Shown: positions 9,601 through 18,161, counted from the stretch's first letter. The stretch is DNA of 64,000 bases from Mucilaginibacter conchicola (GCF_003432115.1 NZ_QWDC01000003.1:372001-436000), one strand, 5' to 3'. The notes: generated from the sequence alone by a model not told the origin. Made by a program: numbers and translations.

Positions 9601-10045
9601 TAACGTTAACGCCGGGCAGCGGGCCTTTGGCATCGCTTACTGTACCGGTAATGTCAACAGCCTTAATTTCTGCCACAGGAGCGCTTTCATCGCGTTTTTT
9701 AACTACGATGGTCTCCTGGAAAATTTTGTAGGTAAGCGGTTGTTCGTTAAACGCTTTGTTAAGCGCCTGGTCAATACTTACGTTGTCTACATCGATATTG
9801 ATATTGCCGGCTTTTGCAACATCTTTTTTATCATACATAAAATGGTATCCTGTTTGCTTCTCTATCAAACGAAGGATCTTCTCAACCGAAGCGTTCTTTT
9901 GGCGCAGTGATACAGTTTGGCTGTATGTTTTTGCGCTAACGTTGGTTAGGGCTGCGATTATTAAAATGGCAGTGAGTTTCATGACCAATAATACTTTGGA
10001 CAGTTTAGGCCACGCCATAGGCACGGCCTTAGAATTAAAATTCAT
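6653..10045 (-). CDS. SusC/RagA-like TonB-dependent transducer with STN domain
   Basis: This 1130-residue outer-membrane receptor imports oligosaccharides with energy from TonB. A long signal sequence (hydrophobic 18-40) is followed by an STN (secretin/TonB short N-terminal) domain at about 50-115, which signals to FecR-type anti-sigma factors. Next come a carboxypeptidase-regulatory-like domain at about 130-205 (ITGTVSDAKGPLPGVNV), a TonB box-like EVVVVGYGTQKR, a plug (LYVVDGVV, DVESIDVLKDASSTAIYGTRGANG) and a 22-strand barrel ending in an aromatic strand (FVLGASVNF). The STN domain and the upstream sigma/FecR genes show that this is a self-regulating transducer. A start further downstream at Met22 is possible. 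Confidence 0.95.
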   Translation of the reverse strand: MNFNSKAVPMAWPKLSKVLLVMKLTAILIIAALTNVSAKTYSQTVSLRQKNASVEKILRLIEKQTGYHFMYDKKDVAKAGNINIDVDNVSIDQALNKAFNEQPLTYKIFQETIVVKKRDESAPVAEIKAVDITGTVSDAKGPLPGVNVKLKGTDIGTTTDVNGKFKLSVPDANGTLVFSFLGFTTKEVAIGGQTTLNVTMAEESKSLQEVVVVGYGTQKRVDLTGAVGSVSSKTLQERPQTNLEQELAGKIAGVNVSTNSGRPGGNTSVRIRGYASLNTNGNPLYVVDGVVWTEGGNSINPNDVESIDVLKDASSTAIYGTRGANGVILVTTKRGAKNREATVSYDAYVSMSKMAKKLDVLNSKEFLAIEDLAYQNIQKYDPTGWAAGKYADKDPKIKRTALIGKLFDSNLNPLYDTDWQDATTRTAYSQNHNLSVTGGTDKLNYGLFMNYTDDEGIIRNSYSKRYNVRLALDNQVKPWLKIGTTLNYNNTSARFNDGNTGGNNIPRMMIEMIPIVPITYPDGKYGIRQDYPDMESGDNPVALTNEDRRLQQNRVFSGNGYAEIKFIEGLTFKSVFGATISNNTNPYFSSGLVSLSDNFRPYAEVYQYNNNYWQWQNYLTFDRTFNKVHKLNVVAGFERQHYDAFQFNAAAKNIADDLFEYYNLGAGSEPQPPGSDYNQFQMQSFFARANYNYNEKYLLTVTGRYDGSSRVGRNNPYGFFPSAALAWRASQEDFLKDNKTISDLKFRFSYGLTGNSDIGYYSSLATLQSSPYVFGGNRANGITLDNIANPNLSWEKTAETDLGFSLGLFNNRVNLEADVFYKKTKALLLNAPLPYSSGYTTLTSNVGQVSNKGLELTLNTVNIKTDNFTWTSSFNISLIKNKILALGKANDDIYTSPSFLTDFNLLRVGLPVGTFYGQKVLGTWGTSEATEAAKFGKLPGDLKFLDVNGDHQINSQDNVVLGKSTPDGYGTFSNNFAYKGWDLGVELQFVYGNDVMNLTQHSAQDRTGQANSYATVLNAWTPNNQNTSIAEVRPSYVRYDTGIYSTKVQDGSFIRGKSVSLGYTFPTEMVKRIKLNRLRVYAQAQNLFIITKYPGYDPETTTYGDAFAQGIQFFDYPKPRTFVLGASVNF

Positions 10046-10162
10046 AAGTTTGTGTGTTTGGGTTAAACATAAAGTTCAATTCGTCGATTGCGATGGAGTG
10101 GGGAACCCAGGCATCTATGCCGGGAAGTGGGTCGAAACACTTTCCGGTTTTTTTATGCCCTG

Positions 10163-10188
10163 CAACTGAGCCCCGACAGGATCAGTTG
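10163..10188. repeat. Inverted repeat in the FecR-SusC intergenic region
   Basis: CAACTGA at 10163-10169 and TCAGTTG at 10182-10188 can form a 7-bp hairpin with a 12-nt loop. It lies in the 232-bp gap between the FecR stop and the SusC-like start, where the receptor promoter should be. It is either an mRNA structure or an operator; no T-run follows. Confidence 0.4.
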
Positions 10189-10277
10189 TTGCCCTTTACC
10201 TGCTAACTTGCGGAGCGTATTTCTTTCATCATAAGTGGTTTTTGAGTGTGTTGATTACTATTTGGTTTGATTTTTTG

Positions 10278-11471
10278 CTAATTCACTATAATGTTATTGC
10301 CCTTTATACTGATGTCTACGCCTGTATATTTGAGCATATTAAGCAGTTCAGAGGCTTTTACATTTCTTGATAGGCGGCCGTTAAATTCTTTATCAGGTAT
10401 TTGATGCAGGTACTTAACATCCACATCATACCATCGCGCTGCCTGGCGTAGTATAACATCAATTTTTGCGTCCTTAAACTGGAAGATGCCGTTTTTCCAG
10501 GCTATCTCATCGTCAAGGTCTACATCATTCAGTACCTTATTTTTTCCATTGTTATTTATCTGGGCCTGTTGCCCCGGTATCAGCTTCGCGCTGAAGGTTC
10601 CGCTGTTGATTTTCACAGCGCCCTCAAGCAGGGTGGTTTTCATTACCTGCTCGTCATCATAGGCCATTACGTTGAAGTGCGTACCCAATACTTCTATCTC
10701 CGCACGATGTGTGTTAACCCTGAAAGGCATGTTCTTGTTTTTGGTAACTTCAAAATAAACTTCGCCGGTGATGCTTATTTGGCGGTTTTTGCCGGTAAAA
10801 CGTGTTGGGAATGTGATAGATGATGCCGAATTTAGCCAAGCCTGTGTACCATCGGGCAAAGCCACCTGGTACTGGCCTCCGCGGGGGGTGGTTATGGTGT
10901 TTATTACCGGTGCGGTATTGCCGTTATCTAAAGCCGCTGTGTTATAGATGATATGGCCGTCGGCTGCTTTTTTTATGAGAGTGTTACCTTGCTCGGCAAT
11001 GGTGCCGTCTGCAGCATCATCAAGCACTATAGTTTTTCCGTTGGCCAGGGTAAGGGTTGCTTTGTTACCGCCGGGCAGCGCATCATTGGCAGGTTTTTGC
11101 TTTTTTACGGCTATTACCGCCGGCGTAGTATTTATTTTTTTATGCTGATATAAAGCTATCCCGGTTATCAGTAAAATAGCAGCTGCCGAAAGTATTGGGA
11201 ACCAACCCCTGAACTTTTTGCGGATAGGAGATGTTGGTACCTCTTTTTCGGCACGAAGGATGTTTTGTAACATACGTTCGGCTTTAACATTGCCAAATAT
11301 GTCTTCGTTGGTATCCAGGTCGTCCCATGAGCGTTTAATGAGTGCAGACAGTTCATCGTCGCGTTCGCCGGCTTCTATCACAGCAAACAACTCCGCGCGC
11401 TCTTGCGGCGTAGCAGTTTTATTGTAATAGCGTTCAAAAAGGTATTGCAACCTCAGCCTCGATGTACTCAT
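10278..11471 (-). CDS. FecR-family anti-sigma factor
   Basis: This 397-residue inner-membrane protein would hold the neighbouring ECF sigma factor until the STN domain of the SusC-like receptor signals ligand binding. The N-terminal cytoplasmic part (YLFERYYNKTATPQE) is the sigma-binding segment. One membrane span lies at about residues 65-85 (WFPILSAAAILLITGIALY). A periplasmic FecR domain follows (TTPRGGQYQVALPDGTQAWLN and GEVYFEV), and the C-terminus is DUF4974-like (IDVILRQAARWYDVDV). The frame is open from 11531, but ATG at 11471 gives the canonical MSTSRLRLQYL start, so the first 20 residues of the longer frame are left out. Confidence 0.92.
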   Translation of the reverse strand: MSTSRLRLQYLFERYYNKTATPQERAELFAVIEAGERDDELSALIKRSWDDLDTNEDIFGNVKAERMLQNILRAEKEVPTSPIRKKFRGWFPILSAAAILLITGIALYQHKKINTTPAVIAVKKQKPANDALPGGNKATLTLANGKTIVLDDAADGTIAEQGNTLIKKAADGHIIYNTAALDNGNTAPVINTITTPRGGQYQVALPDGTQAWLNSASSITFPTRFTGKNRQISITGEVYFEVTKNKNMPFRVNTHRAEIEVLGTHFNVMAYDDEQVMKTTLLEGAVKINSGTFSAKLIPGQQAQINNNGKNKVLNDVDLDDEIAWKNGIFQFKDAKIDVILRQAARWYDVDVKYLHQIPDKEFNGRLSRNVKASELLNMLKYTGVDISIKGNNIIVN

Positions 11472-11569
11472 TAAAAGTTTTTTCAATAATTGGTAGTGTA
11501 AAAAGCGGGGCGCTTTTATTGTAAGACACAAGTTGAGGCAAAAAAGGGGGTATAGCTTTTAAACTTTTT

Positions 11570-12148
11570 TTAAAAAAGCAAGCAGGCCAGCGCTATCAGC
11601 GCCGAAATATTGCCATAGCGTTGTACAAATAAGGTAATGGAATGTGTAGCGCCCTGCAGATATTTCTTTACGGTTTCGCGCGAGAGGCCCATTTGGGCGG
11701 CTATCTCATCGTACTTTAAACGGTTGTGGCGGCTAAGCAGGTAAACTTTTTGTTGCTGTGGCGGCAGGTGATCAATTGCCATATCCAGCAGCTGGTAATA
11801 ATCGTTTGCGGGTGCCGCTTCCTCCGGTATTAACTCAACCACATTATCCTCAAGGCTTATCTGGTTAATACGCTCTTTGGCCAGTTTACGCAAACAGTTT
11901 AACGCGTGGTTTTTGGAAATGACAAACAGATAAGCTTTGAAATTTTCTACCGATGCCAGGGCTTCGCGGTTAAGCCATATCTTCATGAAAACATCCTGAA
12001 CAACTTCTTCGGCCAGTTCAGCAGATTCAGTAATACGAAAGATGTGGATGCCTAATGGCCTGTTATACGCAGAGAAAAGAGCGCTAAACGCATGCTCGTT
12101 ACCACGAGACACTTCTGAAAGAAGTTCTTTTTCGTTGCTTAGCGTCAT
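11570..12148 (-). CDS. ECF RNA polymerase sigma factor (FecI-like)
   Basis: This 192-residue sigma-70-family factor has region 2 at about residues 10-75 (HAFSALFSAYNRPL, AEEVVQDVFMKIW) and region 4 at about 120-175 with a helix-turn-helix (LSRHNRLKYDEIAAQMGLSRETVKKYL). The C-terminal 14 residues (GNISALIALACLLF) are hydrophobic, as in many Bacteroidota ECF factors. It is followed by FecR and the SusCD pair in the same direction and should transcribe them on induction. The preceding region (12149-12318) does not carry the sigma-54-type sites found elsewhere in the window. Confidence 0.93.
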   Translation of the reverse strand: MTLSNEKELLSEVSRGNEHAFSALFSAYNRPLGIHIFRITESAELAEEVVQDVFMKIWLNREALASVENFKAYLFVISKNHALNCLRKLAKERINQISLEDNVVELIPEEAAPANDYYQLLDMAIDHLPPQQQKVYLLSRHNRLKYDEIAAQMGLSRETVKKYLQGATHSITLFVQRYGNISALIALACLLF

Positions 12149-12318
12149 GAATACAGGTAGAATAGGAGAGCCAAATAATTAAATAAAAGTCACAAAAGCA
12201 ATTTAATTATGCTTAAATGTTAAAAATTTATCGCTTTGCGTAAATTTTACACTTTTGTAACCTGTTGATTAATAATTATTTATAGTAAGATAACGCGGTG
12301 TGTAGAAAATGGTTTGTT

Positions 12319-13341
12319 TTAAAACAGGGAAGGAGTACCGCCCGGCTTTATCCGGCCCAGGTGGCGATAAGCACTCTCGGTAACCTCGCGGCCACGGGCA
12401 GTGCGCATAAGGAAACCTTCCTGTATCAGGAATGGTTCGTAAACCTCTTCAATAGTCCCTTCGTCTTCGCCAACGGCGGTGGCAATGGTTTTTAGTCCTA
12501 CAGGGCCGCCTTTAAATTTATCAATAATGGTGGCCAGGATCTTGTTATCCATTTCGTCAAGGCCGTGCTCATCAACATTAAGGGCGTTAAGGGCGTATTG
12601 CGCAATTTCGGTATCAATTTTACCGTTGCCTTTTATCTGGGCAAAATCGCGGGTGCGGCGCAACAGGGCGTTGGCAATACGCGGGGTACCACGACTGCGG
12701 CGGGCAATTTCATAAGCGCCTTCGTCTGTTATCGGCGTGCGCAGGATAGATGCCGAACGTAGCACAATAGTGGTTAGCAGCTTGGCATCATAGTACTCTA
12801 AACGGCTGTTTATACCGAATCTTGCCCGCAATGGGGCCGTCAATAAACCGGAACGGGTAGTGGCACCAACCAGTGTGAACGGATTAAGCGAGATTTGCAC
12901 CGAGCGCGCGTTAGGGCCGCTCTCCAGCATAATATCTATCTTAAAATCTTCCATGGCCGAGTATAAATACTCCTCAACCAGTGGACTTAAGCGATGTATC
13001 TCGTCAATAAAAAGGATGTCGCCAGTCTCGAGGTTGGTGAGCAGGCCGGCAAGATCGCCGGGTTTGTCTAATACCGGGCCAGAGGTAATTTTGATACCCA
13101 CGCCCATCTCATTGGCAATAATGTGCGAGAGGGTAGTTTTGCCCAATCCCGGCGGGCCGTGCAGCAGCACATGGTCTAAAGCTTCGCCGCGTAAGCGGGC
13201 CGCCTGCACAAAGATCCTCAGGTTAGCCAGTATACTGTGCTGACCGGTAAAGTCCTCAAACGCAGCCGGGCGTAATACTTTTTCAATATCACGGTCGGTA
13301 GGAGTAAGGCGTTCGCCATCGGGATCAAGATGCTCGTTCAT
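12319..13341 (-). CDS. ruvB: Holliday junction branch migration ATPase RuvB
   Basis: This 340-residue protein has the normal length of RuvB, the hexameric motor that drives branch migration with RuvA during recombination repair. The large AAA+ domain includes a Walker A GPPGLGKTTL near residue 62, a Walker B LFIDEIHRL near 110, the sensor segment LVGATTRSGLL near 155, and arginine finger ARFGI. The C-terminal winged helix (AVGEDEGTIEEVYEPFLIQEGFLMRT, in part) and the end RTARGREVTESAYRHLG are typical. The N-terminus DRDIEKVLRPAAFEDFTGQ differs slightly from the usual LRP..L.E.IGQ. The gene is separate from ruvA, as is common in Bacteroidota. Confidence 0.97.
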   Translation of the reverse strand: MNEHLDPDGERLTPTDRDIEKVLRPAAFEDFTGQHSILANLRIFVQAARLRGEALDHVLLHGPPGLGKTTLSHIIANEMGVGIKITSGPVLDKPGDLAGLLTNLETGDILFIDEIHRLSPLVEEYLYSAMEDFKIDIMLESGPNARSVQISLNPFTLVGATTRSGLLTAPLRARFGINSRLEYYDAKLLTTIVLRSASILRTPITDEGAYEIARRSRGTPRIANALLRRTRDFAQIKGNGKIDTEIAQYALNALNVDEHGLDEMDNKILATIIDKFKGGPVGLKTIATAVGEDEGTIEEVYEPFLIQEGFLMRTARGREVTESAYRHLGRIKPGGTPSLF

Positions 13342-13376
13342 TGTGGTAAAATTAGAAATTTTATCGTGAGGTGAAA

Positions 13377-13465
13377 GGTAAAAGGCGAAAGGTAAAAGGT
13401 TGTTTCTAAATTTTTAGGACATTTAAAAAAGCATCTTTAGCCTTTTACCCTTAACCTTTTACCTC
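13377..13465 (-). repeat. Long imperfect inverted repeat built from a short repeated unit
   Basis: The left part (about 13369-13400) repeats AGGTRAAAGG-like units three times, and the right part (13440-13464) carries their complement. Folded together, 13377-13402 and 13439-13464 match at about 22 of 26 positions around a 36-nt loop. It sits right after the stop of the glycosyltransferase gene and before ruvB on the minus strand, so it may act as a 3'-end structure. The repeated unit looks like a dispersed intergenic repeat rather than a standard terminator. Confidence 0.6.
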
Positions 13466-13470
13466 CAAGA

Positions 13471-14202
13471 TCACCCTTCAGGATACTTCCTGAAAATGCT
13501 GTTGATCTTCATTTGTATCACCCCGAAGAAAGCTTCTTTGAATATGCCTGACGACATTTTTGAGGTGCCGGCGGTACGGTCGGTGAATATGATGGGTACT
13601 TCAACCAGTTTAAAGTTGTGTTTAATGGTGGTGTACTTCATCTCTATCTGGAAGGCGTAGCCCACAAACTTTATCTTATCAAGGTTAAGTGTTTCCAGTA
13701 CTTTGCGCTTGTAGCACATGAAACCTGCGGTAGCATCCTGCACATCTATACCGGTAATAAATCGCACATAAACCGATGCGAAAAAGCTCATCAGTACGCG
13801 GCTCATGGGCCAGTTAACTACGTTTACGCCTTTTATGTATCTTGAGCCGATAGCTGCATCAGCACCCTCAATACATGCATCGCGCAGGCGAAGCAGGTCA
13901 TCAGGATTGTGCGAGAAATCGGCATCCATCTCAAAAATAAAATCGTAATGGTGCGCTACGGCCCATTTAAAACCGTGGATATATGCCGTACCTAAACCTT
14001 GCTTACCCGCTCGTTCTTCGATATGTAAACGCTCAGGAAATTCGGTTTGCAGGCCTTTTACAATGTTTGCTGTACCATCGGGCGACCCATCATCAATAAT
14101 GAGCAGGTGAAAATCATGCGGAAGGCTAAACACTTTGCGGATCATCCGCTCAATATTCTCCTTCTCGTTATAGGTAGGGATTATAACGATACTATCTGGC
14201 AC
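13471..14202 (-). CDS. Polyprenol-phosphate mannosyltransferase-like GT2 (Dpm1-like)
   Basis: This 243-residue GT-A glycosyltransferase of family 2 matches the soluble Dpm1 type that makes polyprenyl-phosphate-mannose from GDP-mannose. It starts with VIIPTYNEKENI, has the nucleotide-binding LLIIDDGSPDGT near residue 40, the metal-binding DADFSHNP near 95, and the acceptor-loop region SRYIKGVNVVNWP. There is no C-terminal membrane domain, so it acts on the inner face of the membrane as a peripheral protein. The neighbours ruvB and a peptide transporter do not add information. Sugar specificity is not proven by the sequence. Confidence 0.9.
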   Translation of the reverse strand: MPDSIVIIPTYNEKENIERMIRKVFSLPHDFHLLIIDDGSPDGTANIVKGLQTEFPERLHIEERAGKQGLGTAYIHGFKWAVAHHYDFIFEMDADFSHNPDDLLRLRDACIEGADAAIGSRYIKGVNVVNWPMSRVLMSFFASVYVRFITGIDVQDATAGFMCYKRKVLETLNLDKIKFVGYAFQIEMKYTTIKHNFKLVEVPIIFTDRTAGTSKMSSGIFKEAFFGVIQMKINSIFRKYPEG

Positions 14203-14268
14203 AGTAACTTCTTTTTTTAATTAAATGCGGGCGCTAAATTAGTTGATTTTGCCCCTGCTTTATAAAAT

Positions 14269-14300
14269 AAAAGCAGGGATTGTTTAACGTTCCTGCTTTT
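14269..14300 (-). terminator. Rho-independent terminator after the peptide transporter gene
   Basis: AAAAGCAGG (14269-14277) pairs with CCTGCTTTT (14292-14300). A third copy of the arm, CCTGCTTT at 14254-14261, lies on the far side, so two mutually exclusive hairpins are possible around the same centre arm. The minus-strand transcript continues UUUUAUUUUA. Confidence 0.8.
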
Positions 14301-14316
14301 CAAATTAATATGTTGT

Positions 14317-15813
14317 TTACAAACTATTTGTGTTGGCGGCTACTTCGCCGTCAATAACAGGGTCTGTAATGTAGTTGCGCTCTTTCATACGTGGTGATAC
14401 GATAAAGAAGATTACCACGAATACCAAAATAAAACCTACAAAGAACCACTCGTAGTTGGCGCCTTTAAGCGCTGTGGCCCACCAGCCACCACCTTCAATC
14501 AGCCCGTTAACCACCGCGGTGATAAGGTTGCCGAATGATACCACCAGGAACCAAATACCAGTCATGGTGCTCTTCATCGATTTTGGCGAGTGCGTGTAAG
14601 CATATTCTAAACCGGTAATAGATACCAATACCTCGGCTGCCGATAATACCAGGAAAGCCAATACCTGCCACCATATAGACGGTGAACCGCCATGATCTAA
14701 ACTGGTATGTATAACGCCGATAATTACGAAAGATAAAGCGGTTAATACCAAACCAGTACCCAACCTGCGCAGCGGAGTGGTTTTAATGCCGCGTTTATCA
14801 AACCATGGATATATCACATAGTTAAACAGCGGGATAAACATCAACAGGAATATAGTATTAAAGGTTGAAAGCTGGCCCGGATATATGGTGAATTTGGCAA
14901 AACCTACATTAACCACGCGATCCATTTTCTCAGCATATAAGGTCCACTCAGATAAGCATTGATCCCAAACTGCCCAAAAGGCAAGAGCGAAGAAGAACAC
15001 CATCATTACGCGGTAAACGGCTTTAACACCTTCCACACGTTCAGGATCGAAATTTTGCTTTGCTACATCAAGGAATGCCTCGCCTTTTTTGCGCTGGCTG
15101 CCATGGGTAAGCGCATACCAGGTAATGAATACCAGATTGTTACGATTTACACCCTGCGGCGGTACTTTAACGTATTTTTTGCGGCCGCTAAAGAAGATGA
15201 TAGTAGCCAAAGCCATCAGGATACCGGGGATACCGAACGCCCATTTTGGCCCGAAGTGTTCATAAGTCCATGGGATAGCCACGGTTGAGATCATAGAGCC
15301 GGCATTGATGCTGAAATAGAACCAGCCGTAAACTTTTGATAACAAATCCTGGTTGGTTGCATCAAACTGGTCGCCAACGTTGGCAGATACACATGATTTT
15401 ATACCGCCGGCGCCAATTGCTACAACAAGCAAGCCTAACTCAAAGCCACTAAGGCCGCCATCAAACGTGGCCAGCATTACGTGGCCTATACAATAAATGA
15501 TAGATACGTATAATATCAGCTTGTATTTACCGGTAAACCAGTCGGCAATCATACCACCTACAAAGGGCAGGGCATAGGCCACCATCACAAATAGGTGGTG
15601 CAGTTTGTTGGCATGAGCATTAGCCTGGTCTGTTAAAGCCGGGTTATCTGTAGGGTTAAAGAATTGATTTACTAAAAACAGGGTAAGTACTGAGCGCATT
15701 CCGTAAAAGCTGAAACGTTCTGCAGCTTCGTTACCAATAATGTACGGTACGCTCTTCGGAAATCGGGACTTTGGTTTTACTGATGTAATAACCGGATCTT
15801 GGGTTTCTTGCAT
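14317..15813 (-). CDS. POT/PTR2-family proton-coupled di- or tripeptide transporter
   Basis: This 498-residue polytopic membrane protein matches the peptide MFS family. The first membrane helix carries the hallmark NEAAERFSFYGMRSVL (the ExxERFxYYG motif, here with Phe), which couples proton and peptide. The conserved GAGGIKSCVSANVGDQF (the G.KP..S..GDQF signature, with Ser-Cys in place of Pro) is near residue 140, and FYFSINAGSM follows. About 12-14 hydrophobic segments are visible, and the C-terminus is FFIVSPRMKERNY. It stands alone between terminators and imports short peptides into the cytoplasm. Confidence 0.94.
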   Translation of the reverse strand: MQETQDPVITSVKPKSRFPKSVPYIIGNEAAERFSFYGMRSVLTLFLVNQFFNPTDNPALTDQANAHANKLHHLFVMVAYALPFVGGMIADWFTGKYKLILYVSIIYCIGHVMLATFDGGLSGFELGLLVVAIGAGGIKSCVSANVGDQFDATNQDLLSKVYGWFYFSINAGSMISTVAIPWTYEHFGPKWAFGIPGILMALATIIFFSGRKKYVKVPPQGVNRNNLVFITWYALTHGSQRKKGEAFLDVAKQNFDPERVEGVKAVYRVMMVFFFALAFWAVWDQCLSEWTLYAEKMDRVVNVGFAKFTIYPGQLSTFNTIFLLMFIPLFNYVIYPWFDKRGIKTTPLRRLGTGLVLTALSFVIIGVIHTSLDHGGSPSIWWQVLAFLVLSAAEVLVSITGLEYAYTHSPKSMKSTMTGIWFLVVSFGNLITAVVNGLIEGGGWWATALKGANYEWFFVGFILVFVVIFFIVSPRMKERNYITDPVIDGEVAANTNSL

Positions 15814-15924
15814 TATGTTTAAATATCGGGGGCTAAAATAGGATAAATAAAATTAACCGAAATTTTATATCGAAAGTATTACAGTTTAACACTGTATTGT
15901 TTGGTTAAATATAGGGTAAAGTAT

Positions 15925-16851
15925 TTAATTGCGTTTGCGTACCGGAACTGCTTTTTTATCTGCACGTGATTGGATCTTGGGGTCAACAAAACCATCATCG
16001 GCAGGCTGCGGAATGTTGCGCATATCCAGGTTCTCAACAAATTGCCACTGGCCATTTCTTAAGCGGTAACCATCGTAAGAAAGATCGGGGCCAAAGGTCT
16101 CGGGCCTGTCTTTCATTTTATCATCAGGCGGGGCAAGGTGGTCAAAAACGATCAGGTCCTGATCGGGCACATGGCGTAACAGCATCGATGCCTGGCGGGT
16201 ATATTCAAATATTATACGTTTGGCATTCTGCCTGTTTTTATCACCAGAGAACGCCGGCATTCCGAATACCGGTTTGTCATCCCTGTCAAAAGATAATATT
16301 TCTATTACTTTCTTGGTCGATCTTACATTATTGCCTTTCCAGCCCAGTAGCACATAATACGGTCTGGATGCCGACACCCGTACCACTTTGTAATACTGCG
16401 CACCATACCATTTGCGGTTATCGGTAACAGTATCTTGCGGGCTTTTGATAAGAGGGGTGTAGTCTTCAAGTGGATGCATTAACAGGCGGTCGCCGGTATT
16501 CATTTGGATAGTGCCGTAATAGCGGTAGCTACCATCCTGGTTCATTACCGGCCAGGTAAAGATCCTGAAACGGTTATCAGGCGCGTTTAAGATGCTTACT
16601 GTTTTTAACGAATCAAACGGGAAGTTAAATGAATGCGGAACTTTTAACGCCATCACCAACGTACGGATGAATTTGTAGTTGGCATTTTTGCGCTCCATAT
16701 CAACGGTATCGTTAATAAACTTTTTGCCCAGGATGCGCAGGCTATCCTGGTACATACGCAGGTTTTTGAGGTTAGTTACCTCATCAGAATGCTGCGCAAA
16801 AGCAGTGTTTAATCCGCAAAAAAGGATAAGCGCTATGAAGAAACCTTTCAT
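15925..16851 (-). CDS. Secreted protein of unknown function, 308 residues
   Basis: The N-terminus is a clear signal peptide (residues 1-19, ending TAFAQ). The mature protein contains strands such as FRIFTWPVMNQDGSYRYYGTIQM and YYVLLGWKGNN, suggesting a beta-rich periplasmic domain, and a Lys/Arg-rich tail (SRADKKAVPVRKRN). The family is not recognised. It lies between the thiolase and the peptide transporter on the same strand with gaps of 60 and 111 bp and may be independent of both. Confidence 0.7.
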   Translation of the reverse strand: MKGFFIALILFCGLNTAFAQHSDEVTNLKNLRMYQDSLRILGKKFINDTVDMERKNANYKFIRTLVMALKVPHSFNFPFDSLKTVSILNAPDNRFRIFTWPVMNQDGSYRYYGTIQMNTGDRLLMHPLEDYTPLIKSPQDTVTDNRKWYGAQYYKVVRVSASRPYYVLLGWKGNNVRSTKKVIEILSFDRDDKPVFGMPAFSGDKNRQNAKRIIFEYTRQASMLLRHVPDQDLIVFDHLAPPDDKMKDRPETFGPDLSYDGYRLRNGQWQFVENLDMRNIPQPADDGFVDPKIQSRADKKAVPVRKRN

Positions 16852-16911
16852 TAAAATTTAAATGATATCTATTAACGAAAAACAGCCTGCAAAATTATAG
16901 CAATTTGCCGT

Positions 16912-18090
16912 TTACGCAAGGTTTTCTATTACCAATGCGCTTGCGCCGCCGCCGCCGTTACAAATGCCTGCTGCGCCGTACTTGCCATTGTTCTGTTGCA
17001 GTACGTTTATAAGCGTAACTATAATGCGCGCACCCGATGCACCCAGCGGATGGCCGATAGCTACCGCACCACCATTAACATTCACTTTTGCAGGATCGAG
17101 GCCCAGTATTTTGTTGTTAGCAACCGATACTACCGAGAAAGCTTCGTTTATCTCATAAAAATCTATTTGATCTGCCGACAGGCCACCTTTATGCAAAGCC
17201 AGCGGAATAGCTTTTGAAGGTGCTGTTGTAAATTGCTCTGGTGCCTGTTGCGCATCGGCAAATGATACAATTTTAGCCAGCGGCTTTATGCCCATGGCCT
17301 CAGCCTTTTCTTTGCTCATTAGTACTAAAGCAGCTGCGCCATCATTTAAGGTTGACGCATTGGCTGCGGTAACCGTTCCGTCCTTTTTAAACACAGGTTT
17401 AAGCGATGGGATCTTATCAAATTTAACGGTGGCAGGTTCTTCGTCCTCAGCAAATAAAGTAATATCGCCTTTTCTGTCTTTCAGTTCAACAGGGCTTATC
17501 TCGTTCTTAAATTTACCATCAGCCTGAGATTGCTGTGCGCGTTTGTATGATTCAATGGCAAAGGCATCCTGGTCTTCGCGGGTAACGTTGCAATCAACGG
17601 CGCAAAGCTCGGCAGCAGAACCCATGTGGAAATCGTTGTAAACATCCCAAAGGCCATCTTTAACCAAACCATCGGTTATTTGTCCGTGGCCTAAACGGTA
17701 GCCGTTACGGGCTTTATCCAGGTAATAAGGTACGTTGCTCATGCTCTCGAAACCACCGGCTACAATCACATCATTATCGCCGTTGGCAATGCTTTGGGCA
17801 GCCAGCATAATGGCTTTCATACCCGATGCGCATACTTTATTTATGGTAGTAGCAGGCATGTGGGGCAAACCGGCAAATATGGCGGCTTGAGTTGCAGGCG
17901 CCTGACCCAAATTGGCTGATAGGACGTTGCCCATGTAAACTTCCTGTATGTCGGCAGGTTGCAAGCCGGCCTTTTCCACTGCCGATTTGATAGCGATGGC
18001 GCCTAATTGTGTAGCTGATAATGATGCTAAACTGCCGCCAAAACTGCCGATAGGTGTGCGGGTAGCTGATACGATATATACTTCTTTCAT
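16912..18090 (-). CDS. Acetyl-CoA C-acetyltransferase (thiolase)
   Basis: This 392-residue thiolase condenses two acetyl-CoA to acetoacetyl-CoA or runs the reverse cleavage. The nucleophile is Cys87 in NKVCASGMKA, the catalytic His347 lies in AIGHPLGASGAR, and the second Cys377 is in GICNGGGGAS. Residue 1-20 (MKEVYIVSATRTPIGSFGGS) is the standard start of biosynthetic/degradative acetoacetyl-CoA thiolases. There is no linked beta-oxidation gene, so AtoB-type acetoacetyl-CoA formation is the best guess. Confidence 0.95.
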   Translation of the reverse strand: MKEVYIVSATRTPIGSFGGSLASLSATQLGAIAIKSAVEKAGLQPADIQEVYMGNVLSANLGQAPATQAAIFAGLPHMPATTINKVCASGMKAIMLAAQSIANGDNDVIVAGGFESMSNVPYYLDKARNGYRLGHGQITDGLVKDGLWDVYNDFHMGSAAELCAVDCNVTREDQDAFAIESYKRAQQSQADGKFKNEISPVELKDRKGDITLFAEDEEPATVKFDKIPSLKPVFKKDGTVTAANASTLNDGAAALVLMSKEKAEAMGIKPLAKIVSFADAQQAPEQFTTAPSKAIPLALHKGGLSADQIDFYEINEAFSVVSVANNKILGLDPAKVNVNGGAVAIGHPLGASGARIIVTLINVLQQNNGKYGAAGICNGGGGASALVIENLA

Positions 18091-18145
18091 GATAGAAACA
18101 GCGATGTTATAATGGTTATAAGCAAAGTTAGGATTTTTAAATTAC

Positions 18146-18157
18146 TATGCATGCATA
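18146..18157. promoter_or_regulatory. Perfect 12-bp palindrome TATGCATGCATA
   Basis: The palindrome lies 56 bp before the thiolase start and 4 bp after the stop of the ribbon-helix-helix gene. It may be an operator for the thiolase gene, but chance occurrence is possible for an alternating A/T-GC sequence. Confidence 0.35.
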
Positions 18158-18161
18158 ATAA

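Noticed and set aside
9756..10169. A 137-codon open frame on the plus strand
   Set aside because: It overlaps the start of the SusC-like gene in antisense and lacks any recognisable motif.
11472..11531. Longer N-terminus for the FecR protein
   Set aside because: The added 20 residues do not look like a FecR start, and MSTSRLRLQYL is the typical one.
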